Shown here in pieces: positions 8,666 to 15,032 of a DNA stretch of 38,901 nucleotides. Under the pieces are notes generated by a model, which was given only the letters and a program-made list of their open reading frames with translations, was not told the DNA's origin and made no database searches. Both the position numbers and the translations under genes were made by a program. How positions within the stretch are numbered: the stretch's first letter is position 1; the number at the start of each line of letters is the position of its first letter. Where the stretch lies: the NCBI GenBank assembly GCA_021202335.1, contig JAJQDE010000059.1, positions 1 through 38,901 of the forward strand, in the 5' to 3' direction. Origin of the DNA: Lachnospiraceae bacterium (lineage in GTDB: Bacteria; Bacillota; Clostridia; Lachnospirales; Lachnospiraceae).

Positions 8666-8706
8666 AAGCGCTTATTCATTATCCTAGAAAGAATAGGCGC
8701 TTTTAT
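8666..8706 (+). terminator. intrinsic terminator of the accessory operon
   Basis: AAGCGCTTATTC (8666-8677) pairs with GAATAGGCGCTT (8691-8702) with one G-U pair and a 13-base loop, followed by a T-rich stretch. It lies about 25 bases after the last gene of the accessory operon. Confidence 0.8.
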
Positions 8707-8843
8707 ATTATATTAGGACGGAGTGAAAGCGTTTGTTGAAATATTTTGCTTCTGATAAGGAAAAGATCGCGATAAAATTGGCAAGCTTTTCTATGATTTT
8801 GTTTGAAGCACAAAATGTTGTTGAATAACGAAGCTAAAAAGTT
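8707..8843. other. gene-poor remnant between accessory operon and antitoxin
   Basis: Only a 31-codon frame is seen (8733-8828, + strand, TTG start, ending EAQNVVE), preceded by a purine-rich GGACGGAG. It is too short to call. No toxin gene is found here, although this is where the partner of the 8844 antitoxin would normally lie (downstream on the minus strand). Confidence 0.3.
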
Positions 8844-9104
8844 TCATTTTGCATGCGCGGTTCTCCTTGCATTTGCAAACACTGCTTGATGTGACAACCG
8901 CTCATCAGTGGATGCGGCCTGCTTGTCAGCTTCATCAAGCTTTGTTTCAATATTATCGGTAAGGGCAGAATATTGTTCCAAGCTCAGGATGACCATAGAA
9001 CCATAGCCGTTTTTGGTTAGATACACAGGCTGTCCATCATTGACAATGTTTTCAATTTCAGGGAATTTATTCTTTAAGTCAGGAACAGGGCGAATCTGAA
9101 TCAT
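8844..9104 (-). CDS. Phd/YefM-type antitoxin without adjacent toxin
   Basis: 86 residues. The N-terminal part (IRPVPDLKNKFPEIENIV...GQPVYLTKNGYGSMVILSLEQY) has the Phd/YefM DNA-binding fold pattern, including the typical VYLTKNGxGxMVILS strand. The C-terminal half is a polar helix, as in antitoxin tails that wrap the toxin. Start ATG follows AGGAGGTG on the minus strand. A promoter and three iterated TGATA sites lie just upstream. No RelE/ParE gene follows it on its own strand; a copy of a RelE 3' end exists at 9237-9284 but on the other side. It is therefore an orphan, perhaps left after loss of its toxin, or acting on the nearby intact system. Confidence 0.8.
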   Translation of the reverse strand: MIQIRPVPDLKNKFPEIENIVNDGQPVYLTKNGYGSMVILSLEQYSALTDNIETKLDEADKQAASTDERLSHQAVFANARRTAHAK

Positions 9105-9129
9105 AAGAGCACCTCCTGTTAGCTTTTGC

Positions 9130-9165
9130 TATCACAATTTTATCAGAATATTATCATAAACGCAA
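9130..9165 (-). promoter_or_regulatory. antitoxin promoter with three TGATA sites at 11-bp steps
   Basis: On the minus strand TTGCGT (9165-9160), 17 bases, TAAAAT (9142-9137). TGATA occurs three times on the minus strand, at 9156-9152, 9145-9141 and 9134-9130, exactly 11 bp apart, so one face of the helix. The sites cover the spacer and the -10 region and are likely the autorepression operator. Confidence 0.65.
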
Positions 9166-9191
9166 CCGAAATCTATTATTTATACTATTTG

Positions 9192-9284
9192 CGGTAAGAG
9201 CGGAATATTGTTCCAAGCTCATGACAACAATAGCCGTTAGCTAAGGGAAAATCCTTTGCGAAGAATGTCATTCCAGTTGCTTTG
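9192..9284. repeat. 93-bp direct repeat, copy A (antitoxin scar + toxin 3' end)
   Basis: Matches 10029-10121 with 6 differences in 93 positions and no gaps. The left half is a scar of an antitoxin gene (compare 8957-9012, inside the intact antitoxin, which has 8 extra bases). The right half (9237-9284) is the last 16 codons of a RelE-type toxin gene on the minus strand. Region 9105-9426 holds no intact gene, only this repeat and the two promoters beside it. Confidence 0.85.
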
Positions 9285-9346
9285 TAGAATGACTGAAATT
9301 GTGGCGGGGAAGATTTCAAAAAACAGGTGTAAGAGTATGGAAAATC

Positions 9347-9355
9347 TGTTATAAT
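9347..9355 (+). promoter_or_regulatory. extended -10 promoter of the nucleotidyltransferase gene
   Basis: TG at 9348-9349, one base, then TATAAT at 9350-9355; no good -35 is seen, as is usual for extended -10 promoters. It lies about 70 bases before the coding start. Confidence 0.5.
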
Positions 9356-9426
9356 TTTATATATCAGAAGAATGTATGGTGGATTTCATATTAAGAAACT
9401 GTATACAGATATAAAGGGGTGATTAT

Positions 9427-9762
9427 TTGACAGCTGAAAAGATAAGGGAAGTCATGCAGGAGTTTGCCGCGGAAACTAGAAAAGTATACGGCTCAAGGTT
9501 ATATGCGGTGATACTTTACGGCTCTTGTGCCAGAGGAGATTTCACAGAAGACAGCGATATAGATGTCATGGTGCTGTTGGATGTTGCGGAGGAGGAACTG
9601 GGAGCAGAGCGCGAACAGATCATAGATATAGCGAACCGCTTGGACTGGGATTATGATGTTGTGCTGGCTCCGGTGCTGCAAAACTATAAAACCTATGAAT
9701 ATTATTTGCCGGTTTCCGTATTCTATCAGAATGTGCAGAAGGAAGGTGTCAAAATTGCTTGA
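9427..9762 (+). CDS. MNT-family nucleotidyltransferase (antitoxin type)
   Basis: 111 residues with the minimal nucleotidyltransferase signature: GSCARGDF at residues 32-39, the acidic pair D44/D46 in DSDID, and a third Asp (D77) in DWDYDVVLA. Start is TTG, supported by AAAGGGGTG at good distance; the first in-frame ATG is at codon 10. MNT proteins of this kind pair with HEPN RNases and silence them by adding AMP. The partner HEPN frame follows directly but is broken. All metal-binding acids are present, so this protein is probably active even though its partner is not. Confidence 0.85.
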   Translation: MTAEKIREVMQEFAAETRKVYGSRLYAVILYGSCARGDFTEDSDIDVMVLLDVAEEELGAEREQIIDIANRLDWDYDVVLAPVLQNYKTYEYYLPVSVFYQNVQKEGVKIA

Positions 9763-10007
9763 ATATACTGAACTGCAAAAAGACTAGGCAAATTATCGCC
9801 TTGAACGGGCAAAGGAGAAGATATATAAAGGAGGGTATTTTCCCAGCAGAAATGTCAAAAATGATTGGCTCAGCTTTCATGATCAGAAATGCGTCGGATT
9901 ATGACGATATGTTTATTGCTTCCATGGCAGATACGCAGGTGCAGATTTCTAATGCGGAGTATATTTTGAGGGAAGTGACGAAATATATAGAACAGCTTAC
10001 CGGATGA
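9759..10007 (+). pseudogene. broken HEPN-domain gene (partner of MNT)
   Basis: Two frames carry the two ends of one HEPN protein. Frame of 9758: LEYTELQKD, TAG stop, ANYRLERAKEKIY, which is the typical HEPN first helix. Frame of 9759: YIKEGIFPAEMSKMIG...IRNASDYDDMF, the typical second half. The middle of the domain (the NRAYYAxFHA-type helix) is missing, so there is an internal deletion, a frame change near 9811-9826 and a nonsense codon. The 82-codon frame from 9759 reads the first 20 codons out of frame. A working toxin is unlikely. Confidence 0.75.
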
Positions 10008-10028
10008 TATTTATAGTTTATATATTGT

Positions 10029-10121
10029 CGGTAAAAGCGGAATATCGTTCCAAGCTCAGGACGACTATAGCCGTTAGCTAAGGGAAAATCCTTTGCGAAG
10101 AATGGCATTCCAGTTGCTTTG
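10029..10121. repeat. 93-bp direct repeat, copy B
   Basis: Second copy of 9192-9284 (about 94% identical). Here the right half (10074-10121) is the real 3' end of the intact toxin gene, and the left half (10029-10073) is the antitoxin scar lying just past its stop codon. Both copies share the same 8-base deletion relative to the intact antitoxin at 8957-9012, so one was copied from the other. Together they bracket the MNT/HEPN block. Confidence 0.85.
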
Positions 10122-10406
10122 CTGATAGAGAAAACGCACAATTATTACAGTTTGCGCTTCTTTATCAATGGTGTAAAAGGCAAGATAGTTTTTGACTATT
10201 ATAAATCGGATTTTCCAACATGCTAATATAGTGTCGTCTACGAGCTGGTATTTTTCAGGAAGCGCAGATAACGAATTAATTCGTGCTTCCGCTTCATCTA
10301 AAAGATCATCGGCGGCTGATGGATTTTTGAGAGTAAATTCAATGTAATCAGCGGCATTCATAATATCCCGTTCGGCAGTAGAAGTGATATGAATGTTATA
10401 ACTCAT
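10074..10406 (-). CDS. RelE/ParE-family toxin
   Basis: 110 residues with the RelE/ParE pattern: YNIHITSTAERDIMNAADYI at the N-terminus, a helix rich in Asp/Glu/Ala (ADDLLDEAEARI), then SLSALPEKYQLVDD and the strand pair RFIIVKNYLAFYTID...VIIVRFLYQQSNW. These families act as mRNA-cleaving or gyrase-poisoning toxins; the sequence does not decide which. The start overlaps the antitoxin stop by 4 bases (ATGA), so the two are translationally coupled. Length is normal. Confidence 0.85.
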   Translation of the reverse strand: MSYNIHITSTAERDIMNAADYIEFTLKNPSAADDLLDEAEARINSLSALPEKYQLVDDTILACWKIRFIIVKNYLAFYTIDKEAQTVIIVRFLYQQSNWNAILRKGFSLS

Positions 10407-10669
10407 CGTTTTGTTCGTCTGCTCCTTATATCTGACATAGCTTCATTAAAAGGACGAGTGTTGCTAAGGGCAATATCGTCCATCCCTTCTTTTATAAGAC
10501 CGTATAATTCAAAGCGACCAGTCAGTTTCTCGTAAGTTTCAATGCTCATAACGGCTAAATCACCCTTTCCGTTTTTCGTTATAAAAACCGGTTCGGAATA
10601 ATCATGGCAAAAAGTTGAAATTTCGTTGTAATTATTCCTTAAATCAGCACTGGATTTGATTGCTGGCAT
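10403..10669 (-). CDS. Phd/YefM-type antitoxin of the intact pair
   Basis: 88 residues. MPAIKSSADLRNNYNEIS...SEPVFITKNGKGDLAVMSIETYEKL is the standard Phd/YefM DNA-binding half, followed by a helical toxin-binding tail. Start ATG at 10669 has AGGAGG with 8-9 bases spacing; the GTG three codons earlier is part of that same binding site and is rejected. It precedes the toxin, as is usual. An inverted repeat overlaps its promoter. Confidence 0.85.
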   Translation of the reverse strand: MPAIKSSADLRNNYNEISTFCHDYSEPVFITKNGKGDLAVMSIETYEKLTGRFELYGLIKEGMDDIALSNTRPFNEAMSDIRSRRTKR

Positions 10670-10688
10670 AGCTTGCACCTCCTAACAG

Positions 10689-10725
10689 ATAACAAAATTA
10701 TAGACGAATTTTGTTATGCGGTCAA
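10689..10725 (-). promoter_or_regulatory. toxin-antitoxin promoter with inverted-repeat operator
   Basis: Minus strand: TTGACC (10725-10720), 17 bases, TATAAT (10702-10697). A perfect 11-bp inverted repeat, ATAACAAAATT at 10689-10699 and AATTTTGTTAT at 10707-10717, covers the -10 and spacer and is the probable antitoxin operator. Confidence 0.75.
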
Positions 10726-10732
10726 TAGGGGA

Positions 10733-10900
10733 TTTGAGAACGACTGAAAAAATTTTTTCAAAAAGCATTGCCGATGACATTATGTGTCTACTTGCCATGC
10801 TATACTATTTATTGAAAATGAATATGAGATGGCTGACGGTATTATTTGCAAGACAGTCAGAACATCAGAAGCGGTGGCGCAGATACAAAGCGAGATATAA
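10733..10900 (+). other. possible gene remnant before ftsZ
   Basis: No intact gene is seen between 10726 and 10942. Two frames give protein-like pieces that read on from each other: TTEKIFSKSIADDIM (frame of 10716) up to about 10785, then STCHAILFIENEYEMADGI (frame of 10784) to a TAA at 10898-10900. This suggests a frameshifted tail of an old gene. A 16-bp perfect palindrome TGAAAAAATTTTTTCA lies at 10745-10760, and an extended -10 (TGCTATACT, 10798-10806) could be the ftsZ promoter. Confidence 0.3.
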
Positions 10901-10942
10901 TCAAGCTTTGGCGCTTTTGAAAAAAGAAAGGAGGAAGAGAAC

Positions 10943-11917
10943 TTGCCCGAGATTAAAACAAACGAAACTGATGCGGCAGCGAGGATTATCGTTGTAGGTG
11001 TGGGCGGCGCAGGGAACCATGCCGTGAACAGGATGATAGATGAAGCGATTACAGGGGTAGAGTTTATCGGCATGAACACAGACAGGCAGGCGCTGAAGCT
11101 CTGTAAGGCGCCTAAATGCCTGCGGATAGGGGGAAAGCTTACAAAGGGGAAGTGGCTTGATGCAGGCGCAAAGCCTGAGATTGGCGAAAAGGCTGCCGAG
11201 GAGAGCTCAGAGGAGATAAAGGAAGCAATCAAGGGCGCGGATATGGTGATTGTCACTTGTGGAATGGGTGGCGGCACCGGTACGGGAGCAGCGCCTATAG
11301 TGGCGGCGATAGCAAAGGAAATGGGAATACTCACGGTGGGCGTCGTGACTAAGCCATTCAGCTTTGAGGCAAAGAGGCGCATAAACAATGCACTCTCGGG
11401 AATTGATAAGCTTAAGGAACACGTGGACACGCTTATTATAATTCCGAATGATAAGCTCCTTGAGATAGTGGACAGGCGCACAACTATGCCGGAGACTCTG
11501 AAAAAAGGGGACGAGGTGCTCTGGCAGTCGGTGCAGGGGATTACTGATTTGATTAATGTACCGTCGCTTATCAATCTTGATTTTGCTGATATTAAGACGG
11601 TTATGAAGGACAAGGGCATCGCCCATATCGGTATCGGCTATGGTAAGGGTGCTTCAAAGGCGGCGGATGCGATAAGGATGGCTGTTGAATCGCCGCTGCT
11701 TGAGACGACGATAAGCAATGCGATGGATGTCATACTTAATATATCGGGCGATATTTCGATTTTTGACGCTAACGATGCGGCGACATACATACAGCAGCTT
11801 GCGGGCGATGATATTAATGTTATAATGGGCGCAATGTACAATGAGGATATGGCTGAAACGTGCAGCGTAACGGTGATAGTGACGGGAATACAGGAAACGC
11901 CCCCGCAGTGCCCCTAA
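10943..11917 (+). CDS. ftsZ: FtsZ-family tubulin-like GTPase, C-terminus probably frameshifted
   Basis: 324 residues with a full FtsZ GTPase: [13 protein letters not shown] near residues 18-30, the tubulin signature GMGGGTGTG at 107-115, and the T7 loop [11 protein letters not shown] from residue 211 with its catalytic Asp. It should bind and hydrolyse GTP and form filaments. Start is TTG at 10943 after AAGGAGG with 8 bases spacing. The stop at 11915 follows a run of five C (11900-11904). With one C fewer the frame runs on to 12003-12005 and adds about 30 residues ([20 protein letters not shown]...), ending inside the terminator. Neither version carries the usual C-terminal peptide that binds FtsA/SepF, and the gene is not in a division (dcw) cluster, so it may be a second, specialised FtsZ. 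Confidence 0.85.
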   Translation: MPEIKTNETDAAARIIVVGVGGAGNHAVNRMIDEAITGVEFIGMNTDRQALKLCKAPKCLRIGGKLTKGKWLDAGAKPEIGEKAAEESSEEIKEAIKGADMVIVTCGMGGGTGTGAAPIVAAIAKEMGILTVGVVTKPFSFEAKRRINNALSGIDKLKEHVDTLIIIPNDKLLEIVDRRTTMPETLKKGDEVLWQSVQGITDLINVPSLINLDFADIKTVMKDKGIAHIGIGYGKGASKAADAIRMAVESPLLETTISNAMDVILNISGDISIFDANDAATYIQQLAGDDINVIMGAMYNEDMAETCSVTVIVTGIQETPPQCP

Positions 11918-11981
11918 TCAGGGCACAAATGCTCAGGGCGCACCAAGACCATACCGAGGTATCGGGCTGACGAGCGAATAT

Positions 11982-12017
11982 CAGGTGTCAAGAAAAAATA
12001 CTTGACACCTGTTTTTT
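11982..12017 (+). terminator. intrinsic terminator after ftsZ
   Basis: Perfect 11-bp stem CAGGTGTCAAG (11982-11992) with CTTGACACCTG (12001-12011), 8-base loop, then six T (12012-12017). Confidence 0.92.
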
Positions 12018-12030
12018 CATGTAGTATCAT
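12002..12030 (+). promoter_or_regulatory. promoter of the ylxM-ffh operon, -35 inside the terminator stem
   Basis: TTGACA at 12002-12007, 17 bases, TATCAT at 12025-12030. The -35 is the descending arm of the ftsZ terminator and the T run lies in the spacer. Confidence 0.7.
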
Positions 12031-12067
12031 AAGAAAGTCGTATGGCGTGGAAAGCGGAGGATTTGAT

Positions 12068-12439
12068 GTGGAAGCTGCAGATGGGAATGGCGCTAAGGAA
12101 ACGGGAAAATCAGGTTTAGCCGGGATGGAAGGGCTTGAGTATAAGGGAATGCTTTATGACTTTTACGGTGAGCTTCTGACACCGCATCAAAAGGGAATTT
12201 ATGAGTCGGCGGTGCGGAATGACCTGTCGCTGAGCGAGATTGCGGATGAGCAGGGCATCAGCAGGCAGGGAGTGCATGACCTGATTAAGCGGTGCGACAG
12301 GATTTTAGCGGATTATGAGAATAAGCTTCATCTTGTTGAGCGTTTTACAAGGATTAAAGATACAATCCGGCAGATTAACGCACTGACGGATGACGAGCAG
12401 ATTAAACAGTTGTCAAATGAAATTATAGAGGAGCTTTAG
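12068..12439 (+). CDS. ylxM: YlxM-family SRP-associated helix-turn-helix protein
   Basis: 123 residues from a GTG start with GGAGG 8 bases upstream. The core [51 protein letters not shown] is the sigma-like helix-turn-helix of the YlxM/p13 family, which is found beside ffh and thought to tune the signal recognition particle. The first 25 residues are an extra polar, Gly-rich tail not usual in the family. It ends 3 bases before ffh. Confidence 0.88.
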   Translation: MEAADGNGAKETGKSGLAGMEGLEYKGMLYDFYGELLTPHQKGIYESAVRNDLSLSEIADEQGISRQGVHDLIKRCDRILADYENKLHLVERFTRIKDTIRQINALTDDEQIKQLSNEIIEEL

Positions 12440-12442
12440 CAT

Positions 12443-13798
12443 ATGGCATTTGAAAGCTTAACGGATAAACTGCAGAATGTTTTCAAAAATTTGAGAAGCA
12501 AGGGACGGCTTACGGAGGCTGACGTAAAGGCTGCGCTTAAGGAAGTGAAGATGGCTCTTTTGGAGGCTGACGTAAACTTCAAGGTCGTAAAGCAGTTTGT
12601 GAAATCGGTTGAGGAGCGCGCAATCGGCTCGGATGTCATGAACGGACTGAATCCGGGGCAAATGGTCATCAAAATCGTAAATGAGGAAATGGTCGCCCTC
12701 ATGGGTTCGGAAACCACGGAGCTTACGCTGCAGCCCGGTAAGGCGACCACCGTGATTATGATGTGCGGTCTGCAGGGCGCCGGCAAAACGACAGCGGCGG
12801 CAAAGATAGCGGGGAAGCTTACGCTTAAAGGAAAGAAGCCGCTGCTTGTGGCATGTGATATTTACAGACCTGCGGCGATAGAGCAGCTGCATGTGAATGC
12901 CGATAAACAGCAGGTTGACTTTTTTTCAATGGGAGTCAATCATAAGCCTGTCGATATAGTCAAGGCGTCGCTGGAGCATGCGTCGAAAAACAACAATAAC
13001 ATTGTAATCATAGATACAGCCGGACGTCTGCATATTGATGAGGAAATGATGGCTGAGCTTCAGGAAATCAAGGCAAATGTCGAGGTGAATCAGACGCTTT
13101 TGGTGGTGGATGCGATGACCGGGCAGGCTGCCGTGAATGTCGCAAAGGAATTTGACGACAAGGTGGGCGTGGACGGCGTCATTCTTTCCAAGATGGACGG
13201 CGACACGCGAGGCGGCGCGGCGCTTTCCGTAAGGGCGGTGACGGGTAAGCCGATTATATTTGTCAGCACCGGCGAAAAGCTGAGTGATATTGAGCAGTTC
13301 TATCCTGACCGTATGGCTAACAGGATTTTGGGAATGGGCGATGTGCTCACGCTCATAGATAAGGTGGCAGAGGCGAACCTTGATATGGATGCCGAGAAGG
13401 AAAAGGAAATGACTGCGCGCCTTAAGAAGGGCAAGTTTGATTTTGAGGATTATCTTGAGAGCATGAATCAGATGAAAAAGCTCGGAGGGATATCCGGTAT
13501 TCTCGGCATGATGCCGGGAATGGGCATAAAGGCGAGTGAGGTGGAGGCTGCCGTGGATGATAAGCAGCTTGCGAGGATGGAGGCGATAGTGCTTTCCATG
13601 ACTCCTGCCGAGAGAAAGGATCCTAAGCTTTTAAATCCAAGCAGGAAGCACCGTATAGCCAAGGGCGCGGGCGTGGATATTGCTGTGGTAAACCGTTTCA
13701 TCAAGCAGTTTGAGCAATCTCAAAAAATGATGAAACAGCTCCCGGGAATGATGGGAGGCTTTGGCGGCAAAAAAGGAAGATTTAAGCTTCCTTTTTGA
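12443..13798 (+). CDS. ffh: signal recognition particle GTPase Ffh
   Basis: 451 residues, normal for Ffh. N domain (residues 1-85), G domain with GLQGAGKTTAAAKIAG, DTAGRLHID and SKMDGDTRGGA, and a Met-rich M domain (from about 300; MPGMG, KMMKQLPGMMGGFGG) that binds SRP RNA and signal sequences. It acts in cotranslational targeting to the membrane with FtsY. It follows ylxM and precedes rpsP, the standard order in Firmicutes. Start ATG has GAGGAG upstream, overlapping the ylxM end. Confidence 0.97.
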   Translation: MAFESLTDKLQNVFKNLRSKGRLTEADVKAALKEVKMALLEADVNFKVVKQFVKSVEERAIGSDVMNGLNPGQMVIKIVNEEMVALMGSETTELTLQPGKATTVIMMCGLQGAGKTTAAAKIAGKLTLKGKKPLLVACDIYRPAAIEQLHVNADKQQVDFFSMGVNHKPVDIVKASLEHASKNNNNIVIIDTAGRLHIDEEMMAELQEIKANVEVNQTLLVVDAMTGQAAVNVAKEFDDKVGVDGVILSKMDGDTRGGAALSVRAVTGKPIIFVSTGEKLSDIEQFYPDRMANRILGMGDVLTLIDKVAEANLDMDAEKEKEMTARLKKGKFDFEDYLESMNQMKKLGGISGILGMMPGMGIKASEVEAAVDDKQLARMEAIVLSMTPAERKDPKLLNPSRKHRIAKGAGVDIAVVNRFIKQFEQSQKMMKQLPGMMGGFGGKKGRFKLPF

Positions 13799-13802
13799 AG
13801 CA

Positions 13803-13849
13803 CGGACAGACAATAAGGTCTGTTCGGCTGTAATAGATGTAACGTTACA
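13803..13849 (+). promoter_or_regulatory. hairpin and TGTAACGTTACA palindrome between ffh and rpsP
   Basis: CGGACAGAC (13803-13811) pairs with GTCTGTTCG (13818-13826) around a 6-base loop, with no T run after it, so it is more likely an attenuator or RNA processing site than a terminator. It is followed by a perfect 12-bp palindrome TGTAACGTTACA at 13838-13849 that could be a protein binding site. Confidence 0.4.
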
Positions 13850-13884
13850 AAAATATTTTAAGAAAGATTTATGAGGTGAAAGAA

Positions 13885-14130
13885 ATGGCAGTAAAAATCA
13901 GATTAAGAAGAATGGGTCAAAAGAAAGCTCCTATTTATAGAATTATCGTAGCAGACTCGAGATCCCCGAGAGATGGAAAATTTATTGAGGAGATTGGAAC
14001 CTACAATCCCAACACGGACCCCAGAGAATTTAAGGTGAATGAGGAGCTGGCAAAGAAGTGGCTGGCAAACGGCGCTCAGCCCACGGAAAGAGTTGCAAAG
14101 CTTTTCAAAGCGGCAGGCATTGAGAAATAA
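13885..14130 (+). CDS. rpsP: 30S ribosomal protein S16
   Basis: 81 residues, [35 protein letters not shown], the classic S16 opening. Start at 13885 follows GAGGTGAAAGAA; a GTG three codons earlier lies within that binding site. S16 is a primary assembly protein of the small subunit. It sits between ffh and khpA in the conserved operon. Confidence 0.97.
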   Translation: MAVKIRLRRMGQKKAPIYRIIVADSRSPRDGKFIEEIGTYNPNTDPREFKVNEELAKKWLANGAQPTERVAKLFKAAGIEK

Positions 14131-14174
14131 TCTCATACAAGTGCAGGCATACGCTTCGGAATGGAGGTTCATAA

Positions 14175-14402
14175 ATGAAGGAGTTAGTGGAAGTTATAGC
14201 AAAGGCTTTGGTGGACAAGCCCGACGAAGTGGTGGTCACGGAGGAGGCGGACGGAAAGAACATTACCGTGCAGCTTCATGTGGCGGCTGACGATATGGGT
14301 AAGGTTATTGGCAAGCAGGGCAGGATTGCGAAGGCAATCCGTTCGGTAGTCAAGGCGGCGTCCTCCAAGGACAATTTAAAGGTCGATGTTGAGATTATGT
14401 AA
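14175..14402 (+). CDS. khpA: KH-domain RNA-binding protein KhpA (YlqC)
   Basis: 75 residues, a single KH domain with the GKVIGKQGRIAKAIRSVVKAA core (GxxG loop is GKQG). KhpA works with KhpB as an RNA chaperone and affects cell division in Firmicutes. Start ATG follows GGAGG. Position between rpsP and rimM is conserved. Confidence 0.94.
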   Translation: MKELVEVIAKALVDKPDEVVVTEEADGKNITVQLHVAADDMGKVIGKQGRIAKAIRSVVKAASSKDNLKVDVEIM

Positions 14403-14450
14403 TCGTTTGGAGCAAATCTGAGCGGGCGAGGCATCAACTGATATTTTTTC

Positions 14451-14478
14451 TAAGGGTGTTCTTTTATGAGCACCCTTA
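14451..14478 (+). other. 11-bp hairpin between khpA and rimM
   Basis: TAAGGGTGTTC (14451-14461) pairs with GAGCACCCTTA (14468-14478), 6-base loop and one G-U pair. The T-rich stretch comes 7-15 bases later, so it could be a weak terminator or an mRNA processing signal that lowers downstream expression. Confidence 0.5.
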
Positions 14479-14513
14479 AACGATTTAAATTTTTCTTATG
14501 ACAGGGAGGCTTC

Positions 14514-15020
14514 ATGGAGGATTTATTGCAGGTAGGGATTATTTCACAGACACACGGCTTACGCGGAGAGGTGAAGGTGTTCCCGACGACGGACGACGTT
14601 AAACGTTTTACGAAATTAAAGGAAGTTATTTTGGACACGGGTAAGGAAAAAATGCTTCTTGAAATTGAGGGAGTGCGCTTTTTTAAGCAGCTTGCCATTA
14701 TCAAGTTCAAGGGCTTTGACGATATTAACGACATTGAGCGCTATAAAGGGAAGGCTCTGTATGTCACGAGGGAGAACGCGGTAAAGCTTAATAAGGACGA
14801 GTATTTTATCGCGGATTTGATTGGAATTGCAGTGCATGACGAAGCGGGCGGGCATATCGGTGTGCTGGAGAATGTAATCACGACCGGCGCAAACGATGTG
14901 TATGAGATTAAGCTTGACGACGGCAGGGATTTGCTGCTGCCCGCCATTAAGCAATGCGTTCTTGATGTGGATATGGAAAACCGCCGGATGAGTATTCATA
15001 TTCTTGACGGACTTTTATAG
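14514..15020 (+). CDS. rimM: 16S rRNA processing factor RimM
   Basis: 168 residues, normal length. EDLLQVGIISQTHGLRGEVKVFPTTDD is the RimM N-terminal barrel; the PRC-barrel half follows (YFIADLIGIAVHDEAGGHIGVLENV...GANDVYEI). RimM binds S19 and helps mature the head of the 30S subunit. Start ATG follows GGGAGG. It is coupled to trmD. Confidence 0.96.
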   Translation: MEDLLQVGIISQTHGLRGEVKVFPTTDDVKRFTKLKEVILDTGKEKMLLEIEGVRFFKQLAIIKFKGFDDINDIERYKGKALYVTRENAVKLNKDEYFIADLIGIAVHDEAGGHIGVLENVITTGANDVYEIKLDDGRDLLLPAIKQCVLDVDMENRRMSIHILDGLL

Positions 15021-15032
15021 GAGGCGCGGAGG

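Noticed and set aside
10716-10997. Plus-strand frame of 93 codons overlapping the ftsZ start
   Set aside because: Starts inside the antitoxin operator, overlaps the FtsZ ribosome binding site and start, and turns Arg/Lys-rich out of frame; only its first part looks like a gene remnant.
10780-11619. Long minus-strand open frame (279 codons) opposite ftsZ
   Set aside because: Ser/Ile-rich shadow of the strong FtsZ frame with no ribosome binding site or known motif.
12003-12014. TGACACCTGTTT also occurs near 33254
   Set aside because: A shared 12-mer is expected by chance in a window of this size, and the contexts differ.
14451-14478. Hairpin before rimM as a full terminator
   Set aside because: No T run follows directly; kept only as a hairpin.
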